From contig CALCKW010000048.1 of the NCBI GenBank assembly GCA_937965695.1, positions 1 to 42,788 of the forward strand: a DNA stretch of 42,788 nucleotides, in the 5' to 3' direction. The first letter of the stretch is position 1; the number at the start of each line of letters is the position of its first letter. This document shows, in pieces, positions 1-8,682 of this stretch. The position numbers and the translations under genes were made by a program. Below the pieces are notes generated by a model. The model made no database searches, had not been told where the DNA came from, and worked only from the letters and a program-made list of their open reading frames with translations. The stretch comes from an uncultured Granulosicoccaceae bacterium (GTDB taxonomy: Bacteria; Pseudomonadota; Gammaproteobacteria; CALCKW01).

Positions 1-603
1 GAGAACCCGGTGAATGAAGATTATTTTGCTATTGAACCAAAACCGAAAGAGCACGAGTTGTTGTTTGCAGGTGTTGTGAGCCCCCGGAAGAATGTAGAGA
101 GACTCATCCAAGCCCTAGCCTTGGTACGAGAGAGAATTCCCAATATCTCATTACGTATAGCCGGTAGCCTTGATAACCAAGCTTATGTCAAAAGATGCAA
201 AGAACAGGTGGAAGTTCTTGGTTTGCAGGATAACGTTGAATTTGTTGGGTCTATTTCTTTGCATGAGATGCAAGCGAGATTGAAAGTAACGAAACTAATG
301 GTACTGTGCTCACTACAAGAAACAGCGCCTTTGAGTATCGCGGAAGCCATGGCGGCGGGTGTGCCTGTGATTGCCTCAAATATATGTGGTATTCCACACA
401 TGGTGGAAGTCGGCGTCACTGGGTACTTGGTTGATCCAACGGAAATTGACGATATAGCTCACGGAATTTTAGAAGGTCTTGAGCTGGATTCATATAAAGC
501 AGCAGAACGTTCAAAGGAGCTAGCAAGGGGGCGGTTTGCGGCGAACGTTGTTGCTGAAAATACGGTCGACGTTTACAAAAATATATTGAAATATATTGAG
601 TGA
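1..603 (+). CDS. Glycosyltransferase family 4, C-terminal part (5' end outside window)
   Basis: The reading frame is open to the first base of the window, so this is the C-terminal half of a longer gene. The visible part is the nucleotide-sugar-binding Rossmann domain of a GT-B, group 1 glycosyltransferase. It contains the FAGVVSPRKNVERLIQAL strand-loop-helix, the acidic SIAEAMAAGVPVIAS donor-binding stretch (E-x7-E type) and a GYLVDP loop. Such enzymes transfer a sugar from an NDP- or UDP-sugar in lipopolysaccharide, capsule or exopolysaccharide synthesis at the inner face of the inner membrane. The GTG at base 10 could be read as a start, but a protein beginning there would lack the acceptor domain. 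The gene converges on the EF-G gene and shares its terminator. Confidence 0.85.
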   Translation, partial: ENPVNEDYFAIEPKPKEHELLFAGVVSPRKNVERLIQALALVRERIPNISLRIAGSLDNQAYVKRCKEQVEVLGLQDNVEFVGSISLHEMQARLKVTKLMVLCSLQETAPLSIAEAMAAGVPVIASNICGIPHMVEVGVTGYLVDPTEIDDIAHGILEGLELDSYKAAERSKELARGRFAANVVAENTVDVYKNILKYIE

Positions 604-724
604 GTAAAAGAATTCTATTTGAAGAATGTCCTGTCTTTGGTATCAACGATAGTGTCTCAATTGGCAGCTTTAAGTGTTTTAGTTTTCGTCTCAGCTCACA
701 CAAGAGATTGCTCGTTATTTAGAG

Positions 725-760
725 CAAAAAAAACCAGCCCGATTGGCTGGTTTTTTTAGT
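725..760. terminator. Bidirectional rho-independent terminator between glycosyltransferase and fusA
   Basis: A 9-bp perfect inverted repeat (AAACCAGCC / GGCTGGTTT, loop of 5) is flanked by an A run on the left and a T run on the right. It can therefore end transcription from both the plus-strand glycosyltransferase and the minus-strand EF-G gene. Confidence 0.85.
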
Positions 761-776
761 GCGTTAAAGCAAACAG

Positions 777-2861
777 TTACTTGTTGGCTTTACGCTCTTT
801 GGTCTCAGCGATTACAGCTTCTGCCACGTTTGCTGGGCAAGGAGCGTAGTGATCAAATTCCATGGAGAACTGGCCACGACCCGAAGTCATGGTACGCAGA
901 TCACCGATGTAGCCGAACATCTCGGACAGTGGGCAAGTGCCTTTGACGCGAACGCCAGTTGGGCCTGCGTCTTGTCCGCTGATCATGCCGCGACGACGGT
1001 TCAAATCACCGATAACATCACCAACGTGATCATCAGGCGTAAACACGTCGACTTTCATGATGGGCTCTATCAACTGCGGGCCCGCTTTTGGCAGTGACGC
1101 ACGGTAAGCAGCTTTCGCAGCGATTTCGTAGGCAATAGCCGAGGAGTCAACCGCGTGGAATCCACCGTCGAGTAAGGTGACCTTAACGTCCAAGCAAGGG
1201 AAACCTGCAAGCACGCCTTCAACCATGCTGGATGCGAAGCCTTTGTCGATCGCAGGCCAGAATTCGCGAGGTACGTTTCCGCCAGTAACTTTGGACTCAA
1301 AAACAAAGCCTTCGCCTTTCTCAGCTGGCTCAATCATGTAATCGATCTTAGCGAATTGACCAGAACCACCCGTCTGCTTCTTGTGGGTGTAGCTGTCTTC
1401 GATGCTCTTGGTGATCGTCTCACGGTAAGCCACCTGAGGCTTGCCCACTTCAACGTCAACACCGTGGGTGCGGCGCAGAATATCGACTTTGATATCCAAG
1501 TGCAGCTCACCCATGCCTTTGATGATCGTCTCGCCAGAGTCTTCGTCAGTCTCAACGCGGAAAGAAGGATCTTCTTGGACCATTTTACCGATAGCGATAC
1601 CCATCTTCTCAGCACCGGCCTTGTCTTTAGGCGCGATAGCGATTGAGATGACAGGGTCGGGGAAGACCATAGGCTCGAGAGTCGCTGGGTTTTTCTGATC
1701 AGCAAGTGTGTGACCTGTCTGAACATTTTTCAAACCAACGAAAGCAACGATGTCGCCTGCCTGGCAGCTATCAATCTCTTCACGGCTGTCAGCGTGCATT
1801 TCAACCATACGGCCGATACGCTCGGTTTTACCGGTGAAGGTGTTGAGTACGGTGTCGCCCTTGTTGAGCTTACCCGAATAGATGCGTGTGAAAGTCAGGG
1901 CGCCGTAACGGTCATCCATGATCTTGAACGCAAGCGCGCGGAAAGGACGATCGGGATCAACGATAGCAAATTCGCCCGTTGGCTCACCTTCGAGATCAAC
2001 CTCTGGCTGCGGGTTAACTTCAAGTGGGTTAGGCAGGTAGTCGACAACACCGTCGAGAACCAACTGAACACCTTTGTTCTTGAACGCTGAACCACAGAAC
2101 GTTGGGAAGAACGCAATCTCGCGCGTGCCTTTACGCAGGCAAGCTTTGATTTGATCTTCCGTCGGCTCTTCACCTTCTAGGTACTTTTCGAGCAGATCGT
2201 CGTCCATTTCGAGAGCTGTCTCAATCATGGCAACGCGGTACTCTTCCACTTTGTCGACCATGTCGGCAGGTACGTCTTGGATCTCGTACTTCATCGGGTC
2301 GCCTGAGCTATCCCAGACCCATGCTTTACGCGTGAGTACGTCGACCATACCAACGAAATCGTCTTCGATACCGATAGGTAGGGTCATGACAACAGGACGG
2401 GCAGCCAAAACGTCTTCTACCTGCTTCACGACGCGGTAGAAGTCTGCACCCATACGGTCGAGCTTGTTGACGAAGATGATTCGAGCAACTTTGGATTCGT
2501 TGGCGTAGCGCCAGTTTGTCTCTGACTGAGGCTCAACACCGCCAGAACCACAGAAAACGCCCACACCGCCGTCGAGTACTTTCAACGAACGATAAACTTC
2601 GATCGTGAAATCAACGTGCCCAGGGGTGTCGATGATGTTCATGCGGTGATCTTTCCAGAACGCCGTGGTAGCAGCAGACTGGATAGTGATTCCGCGCTCT
2701 TGCTCTTGATCCATGAAGTCGGTTGTGGCTGCGCCATCGTGTACTTCACCGATCTTGTGGATCTTGCCGGTCAATTTAAGGATGCGCTCTGTGGTGGTGG
2801 TTTTGCCTGCGTCCACGTGCGCAAAGATGCCGATGTTGCGATAGAGTGTTAAGTCAGTCAT
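777..2861 (-). CDS. fusA: Translation elongation factor G (second, stand-alone EF-G paralogue)
   Basis: A complete 694-residue EF-G, the GTPase that drives ribosomal translocation and, with RRF, ribosome recycling. The G domain has the P-loop [10 protein letters not shown] near residues 14-23, DTPGHVD and NKLD. Domain II, the [11 protein letters not shown] region of domain IV and domain V with GQFSMEF follow. The sequence resembles the extra EF-G of Vibrio and Pseudomonas (called fusB or fusA2) more than the str-operon copy. It also stands alone, without rpsL, rpsG or tuf, so a second fusA elsewhere in the genome is likely. The ATG start gives the family N-terminus. The upstream minus-strand leader is long and rich in inverted repeats. 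Confidence 0.96.
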   Translation of the reverse strand: MTDLTLYRNIGIFAHVDAGKTTTTERILKLTGKIHKIGEVHDGAATTDFMDQEQERGITIQSAATTAFWKDHRMNIIDTPGHVDFTIEVYRSLKVLDGGVGVFCGSGGVEPQSETNWRYANESKVARIIFVNKLDRMGADFYRVVKQVEDVLAARPVVMTLPIGIEDDFVGMVDVLTRKAWVWDSSGDPMKYEIQDVPADMVDKVEEYRVAMIETALEMDDDLLEKYLEGEEPTEDQIKACLRKGTREIAFFPTFCGSAFKNKGVQLVLDGVVDYLPNPLEVNPQPEVDLEGEPTGEFAIVDPDRPFRALAFKIMDDRYGALTFTRIYSGKLNKGDTVLNTFTGKTERIGRMVEMHADSREEIDSCQAGDIVAFVGLKNVQTGHTLADQKNPATLEPMVFPDPVISIAIAPKDKAGAEKMGIAIGKMVQEDPSFRVETDEDSGETIIKGMGELHLDIKVDILRRTHGVDVEVGKPQVAYRETITKSIEDSYTHKKQTGGSGQFAKIDYMIEPAEKGEGFVFESKVTGGNVPREFWPAIDKGFASSMVEGVLAGFPCLDVKVTLLDGGFHAVDSSAIAYEIAAKAAYRASLPKAGPQLIEPIMKVDVFTPDDHVGDVIGDLNRRRGMISGQDAGPTGVRVKGTCPLSEMFGYIGDLRTMTSGRGQFSMEFDHYAPCPANVAEAVIAETKERKANK

Positions 2862-2915
2862 AAGAACTTGTCGATTAGATTAATGGATATCGTGTACTAA
2901 ATTGTGACGGCCAAA

Positions 2916-2993
2916 GTTGCAAACCAAATTCGCAACTAGGGTCGCGATGGACAGTGTCAGCACGTTCACCTCCGAACGTGTGGGTGCGACCCA
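2916..2993 (-). promoter_or_regulatory. Structured leader of the EF-G gene
   Basis: Upstream of the EF-G start codon the transcribed strand can form three small hairpins. They are GTTGC/GCAAC (2916-2936), CACGTTC/GAACGTG with a 6-base loop (2961-2980), and TGGGT/ACCCA with a 3-base loop directly beside it (2981-2993). The last two are adjacent and could stack. No known riboswitch or ribosomal-protein leader is recognised. A regulatory role is inference. Confidence 0.35.
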
Positions 2994-3136
2994 CATGGCC
3001 GACTCAGTGTTTAAGTAAGAGCGCGGCCCAGAAGATCTAGCGAGAACCCAAGCTCCCACACGATCTTCAGCGAAAGCCGATTTCAGCTTCCAAATCCCGC
3101 CGCCTTTGCTTTGGGCAGGGCGCGGGAAATCCGCCC

Positions 3137-3142
3137 AGTATA
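3137..3142 (-). promoter_or_regulatory. Candidate -10 element for the EF-G transcript
   Basis: On the minus strand the hexamer TATACT (5 of 6 to the sigma-70 consensus) is followed by a GC-rich discriminator (GGGCGG). That is typical of stringently controlled translation genes. No good -35 hexamer is seen at the usual distance. If used, it would give a leader of about 270 bases. Confidence 0.35.
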
Positions 3143-3265
3143 ACGAATTTTTAGGTCTTCGCTCGTTTTTTCGATTGAGTTGTAGGGTGGATGCTTGCTT
3201 GAACCTAAATTGGTGTTGAATTTGCTCAGCAAGGGCTAGATAAGGAAATCTGAGAGAACACCGAA

Positions 3266-4096
3266 ATGATATCGGATCTAGCTGGAGCGTTGCTGCATGA
3301 AATGCTGCGTTTCAACCTTGGTGGCCAGTTTATGTGGCTGATTTTTATAGCTTTTATGGGTTTTACTTTGCGGCTGCTGCTGCGAGGGCCGGCTGACGCA
3401 TGGGTACAGGCAGCGTCGTCAACGCTCTTGTCGATGGGGGTGTTGGGCACCTTTGCTGGGATTGTGGTTGGGCTCAGTGGATTTAACGCCGGCAATATCG
3501 ACGATAGGATTGGCGATGTTTTGGCGGGCTTGAGCACCGCTTTTTACAGTAGTTTGCTGGCAATGGCGTTGTCGTTGGTTTTTAAACTCGTGCAGATTGC
3601 GACCCATCAAAAGTTGCGCGAGAGTGAAAGCGCTGACGCGTCGGACGATATCGCTGAAAAGCTGCTGATCGAAACAGCAAACGGCGTTAAGCAATTGCGG
3701 CAGCTAAACGTCAATACACGCGAGCACAGTGAGTATTTAATTCACATCACAAATGCGGTCGCTGACGCCAGTGATTCCTCGGGTATGTTGGGGCAAATGG
3801 CAGTCCAGCGAAAACTGGTTGGCGAAGGCATGGCGGCGTTGGTTGCTGAAATGTCTCGTTTGCGTGAGCAAGGCAGCGCAACAGTTGAAGCACTGGCACT
3901 ATTGCAACAGCAACAGCAAAAATTTATGGATCAGCGGCAGTTCAGCGAGCGTGATCTAAAGTCGCATATTGATGGGTTGCAGCAGGTATTGATGACGCTA
4001 CCCAACCGCCGCGACTTCCGAGCGCTGGGTGCAATCATTACTGATCTTCATGGGCCTGCTGTTGTCCCAGCAGCCTATCCTGGGGTGCGCTCTTGA
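3266..4096 (+). CDS. MotA/TolQ/ExbB-family channel protein, ZorA-like
   Basis: A 276-residue inner-membrane protein with three predicted membrane segments at roughly residues 22-40, 50-72 and 84-110. The second and third (LGTFAGIVVGL, TAFYSSLLAMALSL) resemble the MotA/ExbB/ZorA pore helices. After the membrane part comes a mostly helical, Gln-rich cytoplasmic tail of about 165 residues, ending in a basic PNRRD segment. MotA-type proteins form a pentamer around two MotB-type partners and use ion flow to drive motion. The next gene supplies such a partner and overlaps by four bases. The tail is much shorter than in Zorya ZorA proteins as I know them. There are no flagellar, Tol or TonB genes nearby, so the role is unknown. 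Confidence 0.8.
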   Translation: MISDLAGALLHEMLRFNLGGQFMWLIFIAFMGFTLRLLLRGPADAWVQAASSTLLSMGVLGTFAGIVVGLSGFNAGNIDDRIGDVLAGLSTAFYSSLLAMALSLVFKLVQIATHQKLRESESADASDDIAEKLLIETANGVKQLRQLNVNTREHSEYLIHITNAVADASDSSGMLGQMAVQRKLVGEGMAALVAEMSRLREQGSATVEALALLQQQQQKFMDQRQFSERDLKSHIDGLQQVLMTLPNRRDFRALGAIITDLHGPAVVPAAYPGVRS

Positions 4097-4818
4097 GCTT
4101 GAATAACGCACTGACTTCGGGGCGTCATAGGGTCGAGGATGAGGGCTGGTTGCCCATCGCTGATTTAATGGCGGGTCTGATGATGGCCTTTGTTCTGATC
4201 ACCGTCGTAGTGTTGCGAGACTCTCCCAGCAGAACCGATGAGACTCTTCCAATTGAGCAATCGACTGCGGTCAGCTATTTTGAAAGTCGAGAAGCAATCG
4301 CTGATTCTCTGGAAGAGGCTTTTGGTGATCTGTTGGTGCTGTGGGATGCTCGTTTGGATAGATCAACATTGACGGTGGATTTTGGCGCACCAGAGATCAA
4401 TTTCGCCACCGGTAGCAGCGAACTCAACCAGCGTTATAAAATCATTCTGCAAGATTTTTTCCCGCGATATCTGGAAGCGCTAGCTCCACACAAAGCATTG
4501 ATCGACGAGGTCCGTATAGAGGGTCACGCCAGCAGTGATTGGTCTCCGGAATCCTCTAAAACCAATGCTTGGTTTGAAAATATGGCGCTGTCGCAGCAGC
4601 GGACACGAGAAGTGCTTCGATACATCTACCAGTTAAGGTCGGTAGAACCCTTTCGAGATTGGGTGCGTGAGCGAGTCGTGGCGGTTGGTATGTCTTCGGC
4701 GCGGACAGTACGCAACGACGATGGCACTGAAAATCAAACACGCTCACGCCGCGTCAGCTTTAGGATGATCACTAACGCCGATGAACAGTTAGCAAAAATC
4801 AAAGCACTGGGCAATTGA
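4093..4818 (+). CDS. OmpA-domain MotB/ZorB-like stator protein
   Basis: A 241-residue protein with a short cytoplasmic N-terminus and one membrane helix at about residues 22-41 that carries an aspartate near its start (PIADLMAGLMMAFVLI, D24). This matches the ion-binding Asp of MotB, TolR and ZorB. A periplasmic OmpA/MotB peptidoglycan-binding domain spans about 100-235, with VRIEGHAS and NMALSQQRTREVLRYI as its signature. The start is TTG, whose TTGA overlaps the stop of the MotA-like gene, so the two are translationally coupled and should be made in fixed ratio. The pair looks like a cell-wall-anchored ion-driven motor unit. The DLMAGLMM helix is closer to Zorya-type ZorB than to flagellar MotB by eye. 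Confidence 0.85.
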   Translation: MSLNNALTSGRHRVEDEGWLPIADLMAGLMMAFVLITVVVLRDSPSRTDETLPIEQSTAVSYFESREAIADSLEEAFGDLLVLWDARLDRSTLTVDFGAPEINFATGSSELNQRYKIILQDFFPRYLEALAPHKALIDEVRIEGHASSDWSPESSKTNAWFENMALSQQRTREVLRYIYQLRSVEPFRDWVRERVVAVGMSSARTVRNDDGTENQTRSRRVSFRMITNADEQLAKIKALGN

Positions 4819-4854
4819 TGGGAGGTTGATGAGCTATCCACGCTGGTTCGGCAT

Positions 4855-5148
4855 ATGGGTACTGCTAAACTGCTAGTCATGTCAGATATCAGTGAAAATT
4901 TGCTCGATGCACTTATGGAATTGCCCGCTGTGCAATCCCTTTGGCTACGCCCTAATCAGAGGCGTGGTAGTCACTTCAGCCGGGCTGACGAAGATCTACT
5001 GTTTTATGCTCCAAACATTGACGAGCTTCAGTGGCAGCAAGCCATGGATTTGGTCGCTGCACATGAAAAATGGCACTTGATCACCGTGCTAAAGGTGCTT
5101 TCGGTACCTGTGGAAGGGGCGATAAAAGCGCGCCCACGACGTCAATAG
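4855..5148 (+). CDS. Small protein of unknown function, third gene of the channel operon
   Basis: A 97-residue soluble-looking protein with no membrane segment and no family I recognise. It is rich in Leu, Asp and Trp and ends in a basic tail (KARPRRQ). It follows the MotB-like gene by 36 bases and is probably cotranscribed. The start is uncertain. The frame is open back to the stop of the upstream gene without an ATG or GTG, and no Shine-Dalgarno precedes the ATG at 4855 or the ATG at 4879. A strong GGGAGG at 4820-4825 instead serves an out-of-frame ATG at 4829 that opens only 15 codons. Either a mini-ORF is coupled to this gene or a non-standard start is used. Confidence 0.6.
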   Translation: MGTAKLLVMSDISENLLDALMELPAVQSLWLRPNQRRGSHFSRADEDLLFYAPNIDELQWQQAMDLVAAHEKWHLITVLKVLSVPVEGAIKARPRRQ

Positions 5149-5157
5149 CCCAGACAC

Positions 5158-5808
5158 TTACTCGCGCAGTTTGAGTTTCAGTTCGCCTTCACGAATTTCC
5201 ACATCTTCGATGCCGTCCGAAAAACTCTTCCAAAAACCTTCGTCGCCAAACTCATTGACCAGATCGACGTTTTTCAATCCTCCTAACCAAGCGTTGGGTA
5301 CAGGTACGCCCCAGACACTGACGCCCTTTAAAATAACTGACGGCTCGCCGTCTCGCACACTTATAGAGACGCCCGTGCTGGCCCGTAAGGTCTTGCCGCC
5401 AAAAAACGGCAAGTCAGGATCTAACGGCATGAGCAATTTTGCACTCATTAAGTCGTCGGAGAAATCCAGCACCAAACGCTCACCCATCTCGCTGTTTTCG
5501 TCGAGCAGTGCGTTTACTTCGCGCTCGCTGAGCGCTATCTCACGCTTGTCTGGGTTTTCAGTGTAGGGTTCTGGATCCATGTTTTCTTCATCGGTCAAGC
5601 CAACTTTTAGATCCTTTAGGCCTACTGCAGCAAGTTTTTGCTGGAGCTCAACCTTTTCTTCGCTGTTAAGTGCGATAGGGGTAAATTTGTCTGAAAACAA
5701 ATCACTGTTTAGCAGCCAAACTGTGGCCGCGACGGTCACTACGATCGTTAAGAGAACGATCACTAGCACACTCATGCCGCGTTTTTTCTTGGGGCTTTGT
5801 CCGTCCAC
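5158..5808 (-). CDS. Conserved-looking membrane-anchored protein of unknown function
   Basis: A 216-residue protein with a basic N-terminus (KKKRG), one hydrophobic helix at about residues 12-34 and a predicted periplasmic domain. That domain contains acidic stretches and repeated beta-strand-like segments (ASTGVSISVRDGEPSVILKGV). The topology is that of a signal-anchored periplasmic protein. The start codon is GTG; an ATG 11 codons later is an alternative. The gene converges tail to tail with the small gene of the channel operon, 9 bases apart. I recognise no catalytic motif and assign no function. Confidence 0.75.
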   Translation of the reverse strand: MDGQSPKKKRGMSVLVIVLLTIVVTVAATVWLLNSDLFSDKFTPIALNSEEKVELQQKLAAVGLKDLKVGLTDEENMDPEPYTENPDKREIALSEREVNALLDENSEMGERLVLDFSDDLMSAKLLMPLDPDLPFFGGKTLRASTGVSISVRDGEPSVILKGVSVWGVPVPNAWLGGLKNVDLVNEFGDEGFWKSFSDGIEDVEIREGELKLKLRE

Positions 5809-6245
5809 CGATAGCTCACTCTTGAATAGGCAATGAGGTGCAGTATAAACATGTGCAGCGCTGGTTGCAGATTGCCAGTAAGCAAACAGCGTGATTGACT
5901 TGCTCTTGATAGGATTTTTCTTGAAAGACTTACCGACGGATTCTCAGCGAACGATACCGTTGGTATAGTCTGATCGCAAACAAAATGAAACACTCTGCTA
6001 AAGTGTGCGGATGTCAGTGCTTGTCGGCGTTACACACGGCTTTGACTAGTCGTGGCATGGCAATAAAGCCAGTGTGAAGGCGTATGTCGCACAGCGATAA
6101 CAATGATGTCGCTACGAACAAAGTACAGGCAGGGGATTTTTTTGTTTCTCAGTGAGGTACTTCAGATTAGTGCTCCTCGCCGATTTAAATACACAACTAG
6201 TTGGTAAAATAACCCATTGGTCTTTTTTTATCAGGAGTCATCACA
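5809..6245. other. Intergenic region upstream of frmA
   Basis: About 440 bases without a credible gene, between divergently oriented genes. It contains a perfect small inverted repeat ATACC-GTT-GGTAT at 5954-5966 and a longer imperfect hairpin (CACACGGCTTT at 6033-6043 with AAAGCCAGTGTG at 6065-6076). A clear CAGGAGT ribosome-binding site lies just before frmA. No frmR-like regulator gene is present here. Confidence 0.5.
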
Positions 6246-7355
6246 ATGAAATGCAAAGCCGCAGTTGCATGGGGCGCTAAGCAGCCTCTCTCTATCGAAG
6301 AAGTTGAAGTTGCCGGTCCACAGGAAGGTGAAGTTCTGCTGAAAGTACACGCCACAGGTGTTTGTCATACAGACGCTTTCACTATGTCTGGCGAAGACCC
6401 CGAGGGTGTTTTTCCCAGCATTTTGGGACACGAGGGTGGTTGTGAAGTCGTTGAGTTGGGCGCGGGCGTAAAAAACCTTGAAGTAGGTGACCATGTTATT
6501 CCGCTTTATATCGCGGAATGTGGTGACTGCGAATACTGCAACGGCACCAAGTCAAACTTGTGCCAGACCATCGCTCCGACAATTTGGACCGGTTACATGC
6601 CTGACGGCACGCGACGTTTTAAGTCTGGTGGTAAAGATCTCTATCACTACATGGGGTGTTCGACGTTTAGCGAGTACACGGTTGTACCTGAGATCGCTTT
6701 GGCCAAAGTCAATAAAGCGGCGCCACTCGATAAAGTATGTCTCCTAGGTTGTGGTGTGACGACGGGTATCGGTGCGGTACTGAATACTGCCAAGGTGGAG
6801 CCAGGTGCCACAGTTGCTGTGTTTGGTTTGGGCGGGATTGGTCTTTCAGTTATACAAGGCGCGGTCATGGCAAAAGCTGGCCGTATAATCGCCGTTGATA
6901 TGAACCCTGATAAATTTGAGATGGCGAAGGCCTTGGGTGCAACAGATTTTATCAACCCTAAAGACCTGAGCGTCTCTACCACTGAGGCCATTGTCGAGAT
7001 GACAAACGGCGGTGTCGATTATTCATTCGAGTGTATTGGAAACGTGCATGTTATGCGTGAAGCGCTAGAGTGCTGCCACATGGGCTGGGGAGTCTCAACC
7101 GTAATTGGTGTTGCCGGTGCTGGCCAGGAAATTTCCACACGTCCTTTCCAGCTGGTGACAGGTAGGCGTTGGCAGGGCACTGCTTTTGGCGGTGTAAAAG
7201 GTCGCACAGAGTTACCCGGGTACGTTGATCGTTACATGAATGGTGAAATCAACCTCGACATGATGGTGACGCACACTATGCCGTTGGAAGAAATCAACAC
7301 AGCCTTTGATTTGATGCATGAAGGCAAGTCAATCCGTTCAGTGGTGCTCATGTGA
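6246..7355 (+). CDS. frmA: S-(hydroxymethyl)glutathione dehydrogenase / class III alcohol dehydrogenase
   Basis: A 369-residue zinc alcohol dehydrogenase of class III. It oxidises S-hydroxymethylglutathione, the spontaneous adduct of formaldehyde and glutathione, to S-formylglutathione with NAD+; the class also reduces S-nitrosoglutathione. The catalytic zinc ligands are visible as C40, H62 and C169 ([12 protein letters not shown]). The structural zinc lobe is C92-C95-C98-C106. The NAD-binding motif GLGGIGLSV lies near residues 194-202. Length and the [16 protein letters not shown] region are typical. The start has a good CAGGAGT site. It overlaps frmB, which uses its product, and both are cytoplasmic. 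Confidence 0.97.
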   Translation: MKCKAAVAWGAKQPLSIEEVEVAGPQEGEVLLKVHATGVCHTDAFTMSGEDPEGVFPSILGHEGGCEVVELGAGVKNLEVGDHVIPLYIAECGDCEYCNGTKSNLCQTIAPTIWTGYMPDGTRRFKSGGKDLYHYMGCSTFSEYTVVPEIALAKVNKAAPLDKVCLLGCGVTTGIGAVLNTAKVEPGATVAVFGLGGIGLSVIQGAVMAKAGRIIAVDMNPDKFEMAKALGATDFINPKDLSVSTTEAIVEMTNGGVDYSFECIGNVHVMREALECCHMGWGVSTVIGVAGAGQEISTRPFQLVTGRRWQGTAFGGVKGRTELPGYVDRYMNGEINLDMMVTHTMPLEEINTAFDLMHEGKSIRSVVLM

Positions 7356-8191
7356 TGCAGCAAGTCGAACGTGTAAAAGAGTGGGGTGGATGGTTGGAGC
7401 GCTATACGCATGCTTCCAGCAGCTGCAATTGCGAGATGACTTTCTCTATTTATCTGCCTCCACAAGCGGCAAAGGGACCTGTGCCGACTGTGTATTGGTT
7501 GTCGGGGCTGACTTGTACTGATGATAATGTGCGCACCAAGGCCGGAGCTCAGCGATACGCAGCTGAGTATGGGCTGGCCCTCGTTATGCCGGACACCAGC
7601 CCTAGAGGCGACGATGTGGCCGATGAGCCAGAACGTTATGACTTGGGCAAAGGGGCTGGTTTTTACGTTGACTCTACGCAAGCTCCTTGGTCGGCGCACT
7701 ACCGTATGTACAGCTATGTCACCAAAGAGTTGGTCGAGCTGGTGGAATCTAATTTTCCAGTGATAGCGGGCTGTAAAAGTGTGACGGGTCATAGCATGGG
7801 TGGTCATGGCGCTTTGGTGGTTGCGTTAAAAAGTGCTGGTGGTTACAAATCAGCTTCGGCTTTTGCACCTATTTGCAATCCGACGGTATGCGGTTGGGGA
7901 GAGGGGTGTTTTACTGCTTACCTAGGGGAAAATAAGTCTGATTGGTCAAGCTACGATGCCACTGCGCTTATCGAGTCAGGCGCTGCTGCGCCACCGATGA
8001 TGATTGATCAAGGCATGGATGACGAATTTTTGGCCGCTCAGCTCTATCCACAGAACTTGCGGGCCGCCTGCAAGAACAAGGGTGTTGCTTTAGAATATCG
8101 CGAGCAAGAAGGCTACGACCACAGCTACCATTTCATCAGTAGTTTTATCGGTGAGCACCTTGCTTGGCACGCCAAACATCTTAACGCTTAA
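7355..8191 (+). CDS. frmB: S-formylglutathione hydrolase
   Basis: An alpha/beta hydrolase of about 278 residues that splits S-formylglutathione to formate and glutathione, the step after FrmA. The nucleophile elbow GHSMGGHG carries the catalytic serine. The aspartate lies in DQGMDDEF and the histidine in the C-terminal GYDHSYHF. The early WLSGLTCTDDN segment forms the oxyanion region of this esterase-D family. I chose the ATG overlapping the frmA stop (TGATG); a GTG one codon earlier is also possible. Tight coupling to frmA means the pair forms a complete glutathione-dependent formaldehyde detoxification operon. Confidence 0.95.
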   Translation: MQQVERVKEWGGWLERYTHASSSCNCEMTFSIYLPPQAAKGPVPTVYWLSGLTCTDDNVRTKAGAQRYAAEYGLALVMPDTSPRGDDVADEPERYDLGKGAGFYVDSTQAPWSAHYRMYSYVTKELVELVESNFPVIAGCKSVTGHSMGGHGALVVALKSAGGYKSASAFAPICNPTVCGWGEGCFTAYLGENKSDWSSYDATALIESGAAAPPMMIDQGMDDEFLAAQLYPQNLRAACKNKGVALEYREQEGYDHSYHFISSFIGEHLAWHAKHLNA

Positions 8192-8200
8192 GGCATTTTG

Positions 8201-8232
8201 AAAACTGGTGGCCAATCAAGTTGCCAGTTTTT
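8201..8232 (+). terminator. Terminator after frmAB
   Basis: AAAACTGG at 8201 pairs with CCAGTTTT at 8224-8231, with TGGC/GCCA pairing possible inside. The 3' arm runs into a T stretch shortly after the frmB stop. Confidence 0.7.
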
Positions 8233-8291
8233 TAGGTGAGTTTCATTGATTAGTTGTCAATGGTAAGCCTAAAGCTTTTCGCTTTTTCAAC

Positions 8292-8558
8292 TTAACGCAA
8301 TTGACTGTCTTTGCTGCCGCGACGATTGTAGCCTGCGTGACGTTTTGACTGCTCGTCTATTTCGCGCTGACAGGGAACGCAAAGACGCACACCTGGTACC
8401 GCTTGTTGCCTAGCCTCGGGGATGGGCTGCTCGCATTCCTCGCAATGATTGAGGCTATTACCCGAAGGCATTTGATCGCGTGCACGCTTTATCGCATCTC
8501 CTACACTGGCGTCGATTTGGTCTTGCACTGCTCCATCTTTCGCCCATCCGCCTGCCAT
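8292..8558 (-). CDS. ybiI: DksA/TraR-family C4 zinc-finger protein, YbiI type
   Basis: An 88-residue protein matching Escherichia coli YbiI nearly end to end as I recall it. It begins MAGGWAKDGAVQDQI, has a four-cysteine zinc finger (CEEC ... CVPC) and ends GYNRRGSKDSQLR. Members resemble the zinc-finger end of DksA but lack most of its coiled coil; their physiological role is poorly known. The frame continues 39 codons upstream, but the internal ATG with TGGAG about 9 bases before it fits the family start. The gene is followed at its 5' side by a plsC-like gene on the same strand. Binding to RNA polymerase would be inference. Confidence 0.9.
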   Translation of the reverse strand: MAGGWAKDGAVQDQIDASVGDAIKRARDQMPSGNSLNHCEECEQPIPEARQQAVPGVRLCVPCQREIDEQSKRHAGYNRRGSKDSQLR

Positions 8559-8682
8559 GTTTTCACTCCATATTTTTTGGTATACGTGCAAGTCATGGTG
8601 CTTTTGATCGAGGGAACGACAGATTAAATTATGCTCGCGCCGTCGATTTGCACCTTGCTGCGTCCAAATTTTCACGCCGATG

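Larger units (their letters stand above)
2862..3265. other. Intergenic region between divergent EF-G and MotA-like genes
   Basis: About 400 bases without a credible gene. It holds the hairpin-rich EF-G leader and candidate -10 described separately. On the plus side there is an unremarkable AT-richer stretch with a purine-rich AAGGAAAT about 20 bases before the MotA-like gene. No small RNA family is recognised. Confidence 0.6.

Noticed and set aside
1356..1698. Plus-strand frames inside the EF-G gene
   Set aside because: They are shadows of a highly conserved minus-strand coding sequence with strong codon bias and have no family signature.
3266..4818. Calling the MotA/MotB-like pair a complete Zorya defence system or a flagellar stator
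   Set aside because: ZorC and ZorD/ZorE genes are absent, the ZorA-type tail is short, and no flagellar genes are nearby. Only a ZorAB-like label is supported.
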